Part shown: positions 1 through 8,445 of the stretch, one piece after another | Numbering within the stretch: position 1 is the first letter of the stretch | How the letters are laid out: each line of letters begins with the position of its first letter | NCBI RefSeq assembly: GCF_017353185.1 | Contig: NZ_JAFMYV010000003.1 | Coordinates: 496,001 to 560,000, forward strand | From: Fibrella rubiginis | Lineage (GTDB): Bacteria; Bacteroidota; Bacteroidia; Cytophagales; Spirosomataceae | Reading direction: 5' to 3' | DNA: 64,000 bases | Translations under genes and position numbers: made by a program | Notes under the pieces: generated by a model | The model's database searches: none | Seen by the model: the letters and a program-made list of their open reading frames with translations, nothing else | Told to the model about the DNA's origin: nothing

Positions 1-1072
1 CGGCAAAGTGGCGGCTCGTTACGGCATTCTGGAAGGTATCAACCTGCGGGCTGCCATCAGCACGGGTTTCCGGGCACCGAGCCTGCACCAGCGCTATTTC
101 CAGAATACCAGTACGCAGTTTGTAAGCGGTAACCCATCCAACACGCTGACAGTAAACAACGAGAACCCCATTGCCCGGACGTTTATTGGCGTAGACGCGC
201 TGAAGCCCGAAACGTCGGTAAACATGACGGTGGGGGCCACGGCCAAATTCGGCAGGTTCTCGGCTACCATTGATGCCTACCAGATCGACATCACCAACCG
301 GATTGTGTATTCGGGGGCGTTTTCGCGGGCGTTGCTGGGCTTTGGGGCCAATGACTACGTAGGCGTAAACAACGTCAACTTCTTCGCCAACGCGGCCAAT
401 ACCCGTACCCGTGGCATCGACATTGTGCTAAACGAACGGCTGAACGTGGGTAGCGGCACCCTGACGCTGACCGGGGCGGTGAACTTCAACAAAAACGAAG
501 TGACGGCCATCAATTCAACCCCGCTCATCGACGATCCGAAGCAGAACGAAGCCTCTGGCCGCAGCCCGGATCAGTGGTTCCGCACGCTCCTGTTCGACCG
601 GCAGCAACGGTCACGCATTGAGGTGTTTCAGCCCCAGAACAAGCTGAACCTGAGCGCGAGCTACAGCATCGGCAAGTTCGACATTACGGCCAGGACGGTG
701 CGTTTTGGCGAAATCAGATACATCCACAACGTCGACCCAACCGTGAAAAAGGCCGATGGTACCTACTGGAACACCCAGTTTGCCCGCGACGCCGACGGTA
801 ACGCCTTCATCGATCAGACATTTAACCCCGTCTGGATTACGGACCTGGTGCTGGGCTACCGCCTCAACAAGATGCTGAACATCTCTATCGGGGCCAACAA
901 CATCTTCGACGTCTATCCCGACCAGATCTATATCGACCCCCGCAACGCACCGGGTTCGATTGATTACAACTCGGGTCGCGATGCTTCGAACCGGGGCCGG
1001 TTGCTCTATCAGCCCAACCAGGGTGGCTACAATGGCCGCTTTGTCTTCGGCCGCGTTACGGTGTCGTTGTAA
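1..1072 (+). CDS. TonB-dependent receptor, C-terminal part (5' end outside window)
   Basis: This is the C-terminal part of an outer-membrane TonB-dependent transporter. The reading frame is open to the left edge (codons in phase with base 2), so the signal peptide, plug domain and first strands lie outside. The visible part is all beta-barrel: a conserved barrel motif (GFRAPSLHQRYF) near the start, many alternating aromatic/polar strands, and a final strand ending in VSL. The substrate cannot be told from this fragment. Transcription probably ends in the perfect hairpin immediately downstream, shared with the convergent gene. Confidence 0.9.
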   Translation, partial: GKVAARYGILEGINLRAAISTGFRAPSLHQRYFQNTSTQFVSGNPSNTLTVNNENPIARTFIGVDALKPETSVNMTVGATAKFGRFSATIDAYQIDITNRIVYSGAFSRALLGFGANDYVGVNNVNFFANAANTRTRGIDIVLNERLNVGSGTLTLTGAVNFNKNEVTAINSTPLIDDPKQNEASGRSPDQWFRTLLFDRQQRSRIEVFQPQNKLNLSASYSIGKFDITARTVRFGEIRYIHNVDPTVKKADGTYWNTQFARDADGNAFIDQTFNPVWITDLVLGYRLNKMLNISIGANNIFDVYPDQIYIDPRNAPGSIDYNSGRDASNRGRLLYQPNQGGYNGRFVFGRVTVSL

Positions 1073-1099
1073 AAGGGAGTTTAATGTTTAAGGCTTGAC

Positions 1100-1189
1100 G
1101 TTTAATGTTTAATGTCCAACGTCTAAAGTTGCTCCGCGAACTGTGTAGCTCGCGGAGCAACTTTAGACGTTGGACATTAAACATTAAAC
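1100..1189. terminator. Perfect 40-bp inverted repeat between convergent genes
   Basis: Bases 1100-1139 and 1150-1189 are exact reverse complements (40 bp per arm) with a 10-base loop. The repeat fills the gap between the TonB receptor stop and the minus-strand gene ending at 1190, so it probably acts as a bidirectional terminator. The arms contain AACGTCTAAAGTTGC, closely related to the repeats at 23759 and 58018. There is no long T-run, so intrinsic termination is inferred from the fold and position only. Confidence 0.75.
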
Positions 1190-1978
1190 TTAACTAAGTA
1201 GCCGAAACAGCGTGATCATGGCTAGGGTCAGGCCAATAAGCAGCCACGAAATCTGGTCTAGTGGCACGGTAGGCTGGTTGCGATCGGTGCGGCGGAAGGT
1301 GCCGTAGATGCTCAGAAACGCCATCGGCATCATCACCGGGGCCAATAAACTAAGAAACGTAGGCACGGGCAGTTGCACTACTGCCGAGGCCACCGATGCC
1401 AGTATCGGAAAGAGCAGCAGGGCATTAGCCCGTTGGGGAATCGACTGGCCCACACGACCATAAGGGCCAAATTCACCCGCCAGCCGTTTGAAGACCACGT
1501 TGAGCAGGACAAAACTGGCTACCGAAATGCTGATGATCAGCCACGTAGGCAGCCCCAACGTTGCGAAGACAAACCCTGTGTCGCCATAGGTGAAAAAAGG
1601 CGCGATAAACAAATAACCGAAAAACGTGAGCAGGCCCTGTAAGCCCATCCAAAGCAGAAACAGGGATACAAAACCCTTGCGCGGCAGGTGGACAGACACC
1701 AGCAGACAGATTACCCCCAGTAGCAGCGAAAAAACCGGTCCGGCGGCGGCAATGCCCACAAGTTGATTGGTTGCGCGCCCGGCTGTATTGTAAGCCACAA
1801 AATTGTGGTGCAGCTCCGGCTTGAACCCGTACAGGTAGGCGGGCACGTAATGGGCGCATTCGTGCAGCACCGTAGTGAGCAGGCTAGTCAGGATGATCAG
1901 CGCAACGGAATTGACAGTCAGGCCACGCGTAGTTACCACAGTGGCAGTGGGGGAATCCAGAGTTTGGTTAGGTAGCAT
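1190..1978 (-). CDS. M50-like (site-2-protease-like) integral membrane metalloprotease
   Basis: A polytopic membrane protein of 262 residues. It has an HExxH-type zinc motif (HECAH, near residue 40) in its first membrane segment and a following AAAGP motif in the next hydrophobic segment, as in M50/site-2-protease-like families. About six hydrophobic segments follow to the C-terminus. Family members cut or process membrane proteins inside the bilayer; the substrate is unknown. The third zinc ligand (usually an Asp in a later NxxP/D motif) is not obvious, so activity is uncertain. It sits alone, downstream of prfA on the same strand. Confidence 0.65.
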   Translation of the reverse strand: MLPNQTLDSPTATVVTTRGLTVNSVALIILTSLLTTVLHECAHYVPAYLYGFKPELHHNFVAYNTAGRATNQLVGIAAAGPVFSLLLGVICLLVSVHLPRKGFVSLFLLWMGLQGLLTFFGYLFIAPFFTYGDTGFVFATLGLPTWLIISISVASFVLLNVVFKRLAGEFGPYGRVGQSIPQRANALLLFPILASVASAVVQLPVPTFLSLLAPVMMPMAFLSIYGTFRRTDRNQPTVPLDQISWLLIGLTLAMITLFRLLS

Positions 1979-2024
1979 GGTTCAGGTAGGGATTTGACTA
2001 CCCGAAACATACAAAAAAACAGCC

Positions 2025-3098
2025 CTAAACTCCCGCGCCTTCCTTCAACCGTTCGGCGTTTTCGGCGATGCGGAGTTGCTCGATGAACTGGGTGATGTCG
2101 CCTTCCATGACAGCAGGGAGGTTATACACCGTCAGGCCAATGCGGTGGTCGGTAACACGGCTTTGGGGGTAGTTGTAGGTGCGGATTTTGTCGGACCGGT
2201 CGCCGCTGCCCACCATCGTTTTGCGTTGCGAGGCGATGGCGTCGTTGTGGGCTTTGAGCTTGATCTCATACAGCCGCGACCGCAGCACCGTCAGGGCTTT
2301 GTCGAAGTTTTTAAGCTGCGATCGCTCATCCTGACACTGCACCACCAGGCCCGTCGGAATGTGCGTAAGCCGCACCGCCGAATACGTTGTGTTTACCGAC
2401 TGACCACCCGCCCCCGACGAACAGAACGTGTCTTTACGGATGTCGTTCATGTTGATTTCCACGTCAACCTCTTCAGCCTCAGGCAGTACCGCCACGCTGG
2501 CGGCTGATGTATGGATGCGTCCCTGCGTTTCGGTGGCGGGTACACGCTGCACCCGGTGCACACCCGACTCGAACTTCATTTTGCCGTAGACGTCTTCACC
2601 TTCCACTTCCACCACAATTTCTTTGTACCCCCCCGACGAGCCTTCGGTGAAATCGACAAGGGTCATTTTCCAGCCCATCTTCTCGAAAAAGCGCTGGTAC
2701 ATGCGAAAGATATCGCCCGCAAAAATGGCGGCTTCATCGCCGCCGGTGCCGCCGCGTACCTCCAGAATGATGTTCCGGCTGTCGTTGGGGTCTTTGGGCA
2801 TCAGCATCTCTTTCAGGATGGCTTCCTGCTCGTCGCGGCGGGGCACCAGTTCATCAAGTTCACCCTTGGCCATGTCGCGGAACTCCTCATCTTTTTCCGT
2901 GGCGATCACTTCGCGGGCATTCTCGATTTCGGTCAGCGTCTGGCGGTAGGCCATGTACTGCTGCACAATCTTTTCAAGTTCCTTATATTCTTTGCTCAGC
3001 TTCATGAAGCGTTTGGGGTCAGAAACCACCTCGGCCTGCACAATCTGCTGAGCCACTTCGTCAAAGCGTTCGCGTATCGATTCCAATTGCTCAATCAT
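2025..3098 (-). CDS. prfA: Peptide chain release factor 1
   Basis: Class I release factor of 357 residues that reads UAA and UAG stop codons and triggers peptide release on the ribosome. The peptidyl-transferase GGQ motif is at residues 231-233 (GAGGQSVNTT). The PAT codon-recognition motif typical of RF1, as opposed to SPF of RF2, is at 187-189. Length and domain order are normal for the family. The start ATG (3096-3098) gives the usual MIEQLESI-type N-terminus. Confidence 0.97.
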   Translation of the reverse strand: MIEQLESIRERFDEVAQQIVQAEVVSDPKRFMKLSKEYKELEKIVQQYMAYRQTLTEIENAREVIATEKDEEFRDMAKGELDELVPRRDEQEAILKEMLMPKDPNDSRNIILEVRGGTGGDEAAIFAGDIFRMYQRFFEKMGWKMTLVDFTEGSSGGYKEIVVEVEGEDVYGKMKFESGVHRVQRVPATETQGRIHTSAASVAVLPEAEEVDVEINMNDIRKDTFCSSGAGGQSVNTTYSAVRLTHIPTGLVVQCQDERSQLKNFDKALTVLRSRLYEIKLKAHNDAIASQRKTMVGSGDRSDKIRTYNYPQSRVTDHRIGLTVYNLPAVMEGDITQFIEQLRIAENAERLKEGAGV

Positions 3099-3120
3099 AG
3101 CACAAAGATAAGGGGAAGGC

Positions 3121-3238
3121 AGGGGACCGCGGATGGCGCAGATCAGGCGGATTGGCGCGAATTTTCTGAATTAATCAACGCAGACCGAAATATAAGATCA
3201 GCTTGAATCAGTCTGATCTGCGTCATCTGCGGTCCCCT
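3121..3238. repeat. Imperfect 26-bp inverted repeat in a divergent intergenic region
   Basis: Bases 3121-3146 pair with 3213-3238 with two mismatches and a 66-base loop. Unlike most hairpins in this window it lies between divergently transcribed genes (prfA and purF), upstream of both starts, so a simple terminator role does not fit. The loop contains a further partial repeat of GGCGGATTGGCGCG style. No clear TTTG/TAnnTTTG promoter was found here. Confidence 0.6.
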
Positions 3239-3371
3239 TTCTTTTATACCTTTATAATTCGGGAACTGCCGCCGCGCCGAACGATTCTGGTCTGTGGCGG
3301 CGTTAACCTACTGCTTACGTACACTTCCAACTGCGCTGGTTTGCGCCAGTGCCAAACGGGTAAAGCTTCTT

Positions 3372-5279
3372 ATGAGCGACGCCATTAAACACGAGTGCGG
3401 CATTGTCCTGCTGCGTCTTCGCAAGCCCTACCAATATTACATCGACAAGTACGGCACCCCCCTCTACGCGGCTAATAAGCTGCTTTTACTGATGGAGAAG
3501 CAGGTGAACCGGGGTCAGGATGGGGCAGGCGTAGCCAACATTAAGCTCGACGTGCCGCCCGGCCATCGCTACATCAGCCGCTACCGGTCCGTTGAAAGTC
3601 AGCCCGTGGCCGACGTGTTTGGCAAGATCAATAAGAAATTTGCCAAGGCGCTGAAGAAAAATAAAGACAAGGCCAGTGATGCCAAATGGCTCCAGGAAAA
3701 CGTAGCCTTCACCGGCGAGGTCTGGATGGGCCATCTGCGCTACGGTACCCACGGGGCCAACGACATTGAAAACTGTCACCCCATGCTCCGCCAAAGCAAC
3801 TGGCGCAGCCGCAACCTGGTTATGGCGGGCAATTTCAACATGACCAACGTCGACGAACTGTTCAACAAGCTCGTTTCACTGGGGCAGCACCCCAAAGACT
3901 TTGTCGACACGGTGACGGTGATGGAGAAAATCGGGCATTTTCTGGATGAAGAAAATCAGCGCGTATTCGACCGGTTCAAGGGCATCTACGAAAACCCGGA
4001 CCTCTCCGACATTATCGAAGACAACCTCGACTTGCAGCGTGTGCTTCACCGCTCGTGCCGCGACTTCGACGGGGGCTATGCCATGGTGGGCATGACCGGT
4101 TTTGGCGCCTCCTTTGTGGCCCGCGACCCCGCGGGCATTCGTCCCGCCTATTATTATGCCGATGACGAGGTTGTGGTCGTGGCTTCGGAAAAGCCCGCTA
4201 TTAAGACAGCGTTCAATATCGAATACTCCGAAATACAGGAAGTTAAGCCCGGCCATGCGCTGATCATCGACAAGTATGGCGAATACGGCGAATACGAGTT
4301 TATCAAGCCCATCGAGAAGCGGTCGTGCAGTTTTGAGCGCATTTATTTCTCCCGCGCTACTGACCCCGATATTTACAACGAGCGCAAAAAACTAGGTCGC
4401 CTGCTGGTACCGCAGATTCTGGAGGAAGTGAACTACGACCTCGAAAACACGGTCTTCAGCTACATACCGAATACTGCCGAAACCGCCTTTTTCGGTATGG
4501 TCGAGGGCATTGAAGAATACCTCGCCAAGCAGCGCAAGAAGGCTATCATGGAGGGCATTTTGTTCGAGAAAGACCTGGAACGGGTACTCTCGTTCCGCCC
4601 CCGGATAGAAAAGCTCGTTTCCAAAGACGTTAAGCTCCGCACCTTCATCACCGACGACGCCCACCGCGACGAGATGGTGGCCAACGTCTACGACACGACC
4701 TACGAGGTGATCAAAAAGGGCGTTGATACGCTGGTGGTAGTTGATGATTCTATTGTGCGGGGTACCACACTGGAAAAAAGCATCTTACGGATGCTGGACC
4801 GGCTGGAACCCAAAAAGATCGTGATTGTGTCGTCGGCCCCGCAGATTCGATTCCCGGACTGCTATGGCATCGACATGTCGAAAGTGAAGGATTTCGTGGC
4901 GTTCCGGGCGGTGTTGCAACTGCTCAATGAGCGCGGCCTGAACCACATCGCCGATGAGGTGTATGCGCAGGCGGTAGCGGCTATTGAGTCGGGCAATGCC
5001 ATGCAGGAGAACTACGTAAAAGCCCTGTTTGCCCCCTTCACCCACGACGAAATTTCGCGCAAAGTAGCCGACATCATCACCCCCCGCCGCAATGACGTGG
5101 TAGACCTGAAAGCTGACGTGGCGGTGATTTACCAAACTGTTGAAAACCTGCACATTGCCTGTCCCAACCACTCCGGCGACTGGTATTTCACGGGTAATTA
5201 CCCCACCCCCGGCGGCAACAAAGTAGTCAACAAGGCCTTTGTCAATTTTATGGAAGGCAAGGTGGTTCGGGCGTATTGA
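3372..5279 (+). CDS. purF: Amidophosphoribosyltransferase (PurF), long Bacteroidota form
   Basis: Catalyses the first step of de novo purine synthesis: PRPP + glutamine to phosphoribosylamine. The start at 3372 gives MSDAIKHECGIV, where Cys9 after a short propeptide would be the N-terminal nucleophile of the class II glutaminase domain. The glutaminase domain follows, with RGQDGAG and the GHLRYGTHG region. The phosphoribosyltransferase domain has the PRPP-binding motif VVVDDSIVRGTT near residue 457. At 635 residues it is longer than the roughly 470-500 residues of the B. subtilis type but matches the extended form seen in Bacteroidota. A longer upstream in-frame start has no family resemblance and was not chosen. 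Confidence 0.92.
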   Translation: MSDAIKHECGIVLLRLRKPYQYYIDKYGTPLYAANKLLLLMEKQVNRGQDGAGVANIKLDVPPGHRYISRYRSVESQPVADVFGKINKKFAKALKKNKDKASDAKWLQENVAFTGEVWMGHLRYGTHGANDIENCHPMLRQSNWRSRNLVMAGNFNMTNVDELFNKLVSLGQHPKDFVDTVTVMEKIGHFLDEENQRVFDRFKGIYENPDLSDIIEDNLDLQRVLHRSCRDFDGGYAMVGMTGFGASFVARDPAGIRPAYYYADDEVVVVASEKPAIKTAFNIEYSEIQEVKPGHALIIDKYGEYGEYEFIKPIEKRSCSFERIYFSRATDPDIYNERKKLGRLLVPQILEEVNYDLENTVFSYIPNTAETAFFGMVEGIEEYLAKQRKKAIMEGILFEKDLERVLSFRPRIEKLVSKDVKLRTFITDDAHRDEMVANVYDTTYEVIKKGVDTLVVVDDSIVRGTTLEKSILRMLDRLEPKKIVIVSSAPQIRFPDCYGIDMSKVKDFVAFRAVLQLLNERGLNHIADEVYAQAVAAIESGNAMQENYVKALFAPFTHDEISRKVADIITPRRNDVVDLKADVAVIYQTVENLHIACPNHSGDWYFTGNYPTPGGNKVVNKAFVNFMEGKVVRAY

Positions 5280-5296
5280 TGGTACTTGTCGTCCTG

Positions 5297-5397
5297 TCAG
5301 GGACGTAGGAGCGCAGCGTCGGTAGAGCTAGATGACGAGTTGACAACGAGAAGTCCCGTCATCTAGCTCTACCGACGCTGCGCTATTACGTCCCTGA
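5297..5397. terminator. Long inverted repeat between convergent purF and OmpA-family gene
   Basis: Bases 5310-5337 and 5357-5384 are perfect complements (28 bp). After a short mismatch the stem continues with 5297-5307 pairing to 5387-5397. The total stem is about 40 bp with a 19-base loop. It lies between two convergent genes and probably serves as terminator for both. Confidence 0.7.
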
Positions 5398-5409
5398 CGG
5401 GGCAATTCC

Positions 5410-6771
5410 TCATTGCTTGATAAACTCCACGCGGCGGTTGTTGGCTTTGCCTTCGGAGGTGGTGTTGGGCATGGCGGGCTGGGTTTCGCCTTTACCGTCG
5501 GTGGTGAGGCGGCTGGCGTTGATACCGAATTCGCTACCCAAAGCCGCTTTGACAGCCTCGGCGCGGCGTTTGGAGAGGGTCAGGTTGGTGGCATCGTCGC
5601 CGTCGGCATCGGTATGACCCACGATTAGTACGCGCAGGTCGGCGTTTTCGGTGAGCACGTTGGCAATGTCTTTTAACGCACCAAACGATTCGGGTTTGAT
5701 GGTGGCCTGCCCCACATCGAAGAGGATGCCGCGCGTAACGAACCTGCCTTCGGTGATGAGTTTGTTGCGGGTGTCGGGTGCTCCCACGGCAAGACGCAGG
5801 TTGCTGAGGTAATAGCTGTCTGTGGGCCGGTGCATGTCGCCCAGCGCAAACACCACCGAGTTGTAGGCCACGTCGGGCAGGAAGGCGCGGGGCAGATCCC
5901 AGATCTTTTCTTCGTTTACGTATACACGTAACCGTTGGCGCTGCCGCCACACCGACACCTTCACCAGATTGCGCCCACCAGCCCAGAACTGGTTTACAAT
6001 CAAATCGTTGTTCATGATCCGTTCGCCGTTCTCGAACACGTCCATATGGCTGCTGCCGGTTTTGTTGCCCGCCGCCATGGGGTGCAGGCCTAACGAGGTG
6101 CCAGTGCCGATGTTATGCTTGAAAACGCCCCAACCGGCAAACTCTTTGGCGGGGTTTTTCAGGGCGGCAAACGTGGTAAGGAGGGACGTGGAATAGAAAT
6201 TAAACGGATTGGAACAGGCCAAATCAAACTGCAGGGTGAAGTTTTCGGGCAGGTTGCTGATGTATTCGGGCAGGTATTGCCCTTTCTTGCCCAGCGCCAG
6301 CCAATGCCCCGGTACCCCCTCGATGGTCACGATCTCGCCCGACCCGGTGGCATTCCATTTGGCCGGAAAATCACCCACGGCGTCCTGCATGAAATCGTCA
6401 GCCACCAGTAGCTTTTCGCCCGGCACAAAGTCGAACCGACTGTAGGCGCGGAGCGTGGTGGGTGCCTCTGTAACCGTGCGGCTGTTAGCCGGTCTGGCAT
6501 AGGTCTCGTCGGTAGAAACGGCCTCAGTGGCGTTCGTTTGGCCGTTTTGGCCCGAATTCTGAGGTTTGGCGGGCTTCTTTTTGAACGCGTTGATGATGCC
6601 TTCTTCCACCTTATCCAGCCCGCGGTCTATGCCCTGGTTCACCCGGCTGTTGGCACGGTATTCCACACTACGCTCTACCGCACGGGCAGGGTCGTAGATA
6701 CGTATCTGGGCGTAACTGCCTGCAGTGAAGAAATAAGTTAAACAAAAATATAGACAAGTAATCGTTCTCAT
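5410..6771 (-). CDS. OmpA-family protein with lectin-like middle domain
   Basis: Predicted exported, peptidoglycan-binding envelope protein of 453 residues. The start at 6771 was chosen because it gives a signal peptide (MRTITCLYFCLTYFFTAGSYA); the longer frame adds 45 residues with no signal-like character. A low-complexity Gln/Asn-rich stretch is followed by a concanavalin/LamG-like beta domain of about 200 residues (VADDFMQDAVGDFPAKW onward). The C-terminal OmpA domain has VGHTDADGD and NRRVEF motifs, which bind diaminopimelate of peptidoglycan in the family. The ligand of the middle domain is unknown. Confidence 0.85.
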   Translation of the reverse strand: MRTITCLYFCLTYFFTAGSYAQIRIYDPARAVERSVEYRANSRVNQGIDRGLDKVEEGIINAFKKKPAKPQNSGQNGQTNATEAVSTDETYARPANSRTVTEAPTTLRAYSRFDFVPGEKLLVADDFMQDAVGDFPAKWNATGSGEIVTIEGVPGHWLALGKKGQYLPEYISNLPENFTLQFDLACSNPFNFYSTSLLTTFAALKNPAKEFAGWGVFKHNIGTGTSLGLHPMAAGNKTGSSHMDVFENGERIMNNDLIVNQFWAGGRNLVKVSVWRQRQRLRVYVNEEKIWDLPRAFLPDVAYNSVVFALGDMHRPTDSYYLSNLRLAVGAPDTRNKLITEGRFVTRGILFDVGQATIKPESFGALKDIANVLTENADLRVLIVGHTDADGDDATNLTLSKRRAEAVKAALGSEFGINASRLTTDGKGETQPAMPNTTSEGKANNRRVEFIKQ

Positions 6772-6944
6772 AAGGATCTGTGATCTAATGAATTGTGCTA
6801 ATTTTATTAAAAGTAAAGGGCATACTGGTAGGGTACACCGTGTGGATGAGTAAGCGGTAGCAGGATGTATCGTCTGGATATTGGTACGCTTTTTGAAGCG
6901 TAACATTTCGCGCCTGTCTAAGTTGACAGATTCTATCGACTATC

Positions 6945-8387
6945 ATGCCTGCTCACACCCGTATCCTCTACTGGTTCCGAAATGACCTCCGCCTGCACGA
7001 CAATGCCGGTTTCGCTGCTGCTTGCCAGGAGGATGTCCAAGTGCTTCCTGTCTACATATTTGATCCCCATGAGTTTCGCGAACTACCCGCGATTGGGGTG
7101 AAGAAGACGGGCATTTTTCGCACAAACTTCCTGCTCGAATGCGTAGCCGACCTGCGGAACAACCTACGTAATCGTGGAGCCGAACTGATCATCCGCGTGG
7201 GTGATCCCGTCACTATTCTGGCCAACCTGGCCGAAACCATCGACGCGCAGGCTATTTATGCCAGCAAAGAGGTTACATCGGAGGAAACGGACGTGGAATC
7301 GGCCCTGTCGAAACGATTGAAGCCACTCAACATCGACCTTGAACTGTTCTGGACCAGCACTCTTTATCACGTGCGGGACCTGCCGTTCGAGATTGCCAAA
7401 CTGCCCGACATTTTCACTCAGTTTCGGAACCGGGTAGAGAAATACGCACCAGTGCGCGAACTGGTATGCTTTTCTGATGACATCAGCATGATCAGCGACG
7501 TTGACCCCGGCGAGATGCCTACGCTGGCCACGTTTGGCTTTCCCGACGCCCTGACTGCCGATGTTCGGGCAGCGGTTCCGTTTGAAGGTGGCGAGACTGT
7601 GGCAATGGATCGGCTGGAGCGGTATATCTGGGAAACAGACCTCATCCAAACCTACAAAGACACCCGCAACGGGATGCTGGGCGAAGATTATTCGAGCAAA
7701 TTCTCGGCCTGGCTGGCACACGGCTGTTTATCGCCCCGGCTGATTTACTATGAGGTAAAGTACTACGAACAGGAACGCGTGGCTAACGACTCGACCTACT
7801 GGCTCATTTTCGAGTTGATCTGGCGCGACTTTTTCCGGTTTGTGGCCCTCAAATTCGGTACGCGCCTGTTCAAGCCAAGCGGGATAAAACATGATTTAAA
7901 CAAACACTGGCGGCGTGATTTCGACCTGTTTCAACGCTGGGCTGAGGGTGAAACGGGTATCCCGTTCATCGACGCCAACATGCGTGAGTTGAAGTACACG
8001 GGCTTCATGAGCAACCGGGGGCGGCAGAACGTAGGCAGTTTTCTGGTCAAAGACCTGGGTATCGACTGGACCTGGGGCGCGGCCTATTTTGAGAGTATGC
8101 TGGTCGATTATGACCCGTGCAGCAACTGGGGCAACTGGAACTACGTGGCCGGTGTGGGCAATGACCCCCGCGAGGATCGCTACTTCAATATTCTGAGCCA
8201 GGCCAGCCGCTATGACGAACGTGGCGAATACGTAAAGCACTGGCTCCCCGAACTAGCCCATGTCCCCGCCGAACGGGTGCACATGGTGTCGACATTAACC
8301 CGGCAGCAACAGGCTGATTACGAGGTTGCTTTAGGCGACAATTACCCCATGCCGGTGGTGAATCCCACAAAGTGGGTAAAAAAATAG
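6945..8387 (+). CDS. DASH-family cryptochrome/photolyase
   Basis: FAD-dependent blue-light enzyme of 480 residues. The N-terminal Rossmann-like antenna domain starts with WFRNDLRLHDN; the C-terminal helical FAD domain carries FMSNRGRQNVGSFL and WGNWNYVAGVGNDPR, both typical of CRY-DASH. Family members repair cyclobutane pyrimidine dimers, mainly in single-stranded DNA; some act as photoreceptors. The length is normal. It is convergent with the phosphoesterase gene and divergent from the OmpA-family gene. Confidence 0.92.
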   Translation: MPAHTRILYWFRNDLRLHDNAGFAAACQEDVQVLPVYIFDPHEFRELPAIGVKKTGIFRTNFLLECVADLRNNLRNRGAELIIRVGDPVTILANLAETIDAQAIYASKEVTSEETDVESALSKRLKPLNIDLELFWTSTLYHVRDLPFEIAKLPDIFTQFRNRVEKYAPVRELVCFSDDISMISDVDPGEMPTLATFGFPDALTADVRAAVPFEGGETVAMDRLERYIWETDLIQTYKDTRNGMLGEDYSSKFSAWLAHGCLSPRLIYYEVKYYEQERVANDSTYWLIFELIWRDFFRFVALKFGTRLFKPSGIKHDLNKHWRRDFDLFQRWAEGETGIPFIDANMRELKYTGFMSNRGRQNVGSFLVKDLGIDWTWGAAYFESMLVDYDPCSNWGNWNYVAGVGNDPREDRYFNILSQASRYDERGEYVKHWLPELAHVPAERVHMVSTLTRQQQADYEVALGDNYPMPVVNPTKWVKK

Positions 8388-8391
8388 TGAG

Positions 8392-8437
8392 CAATGGCAG
8401 TAGGCAGTGCTGACGCGAAGCCTGCCTACTGCCATTG
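8392..8437. terminator. Inverted repeat of the GGCAGTAGGCAG type between convergent genes
   Basis: Bases 8392-8407 and 8422-8437 are perfect 16-bp complements, with outer AGTGAG/CTCACT able to extend the stem past a bulge. The arm style (GGCAGTAGGCAGTG) and the loop CTGACGC(G)AAGCC recur in the hairpin at 25905-25968, so the two are copies or close relatives. It sits between the convergent photolyase and phosphoesterase genes. Confidence 0.7.
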
Positions 8438-8445
8438 TCCACGAC

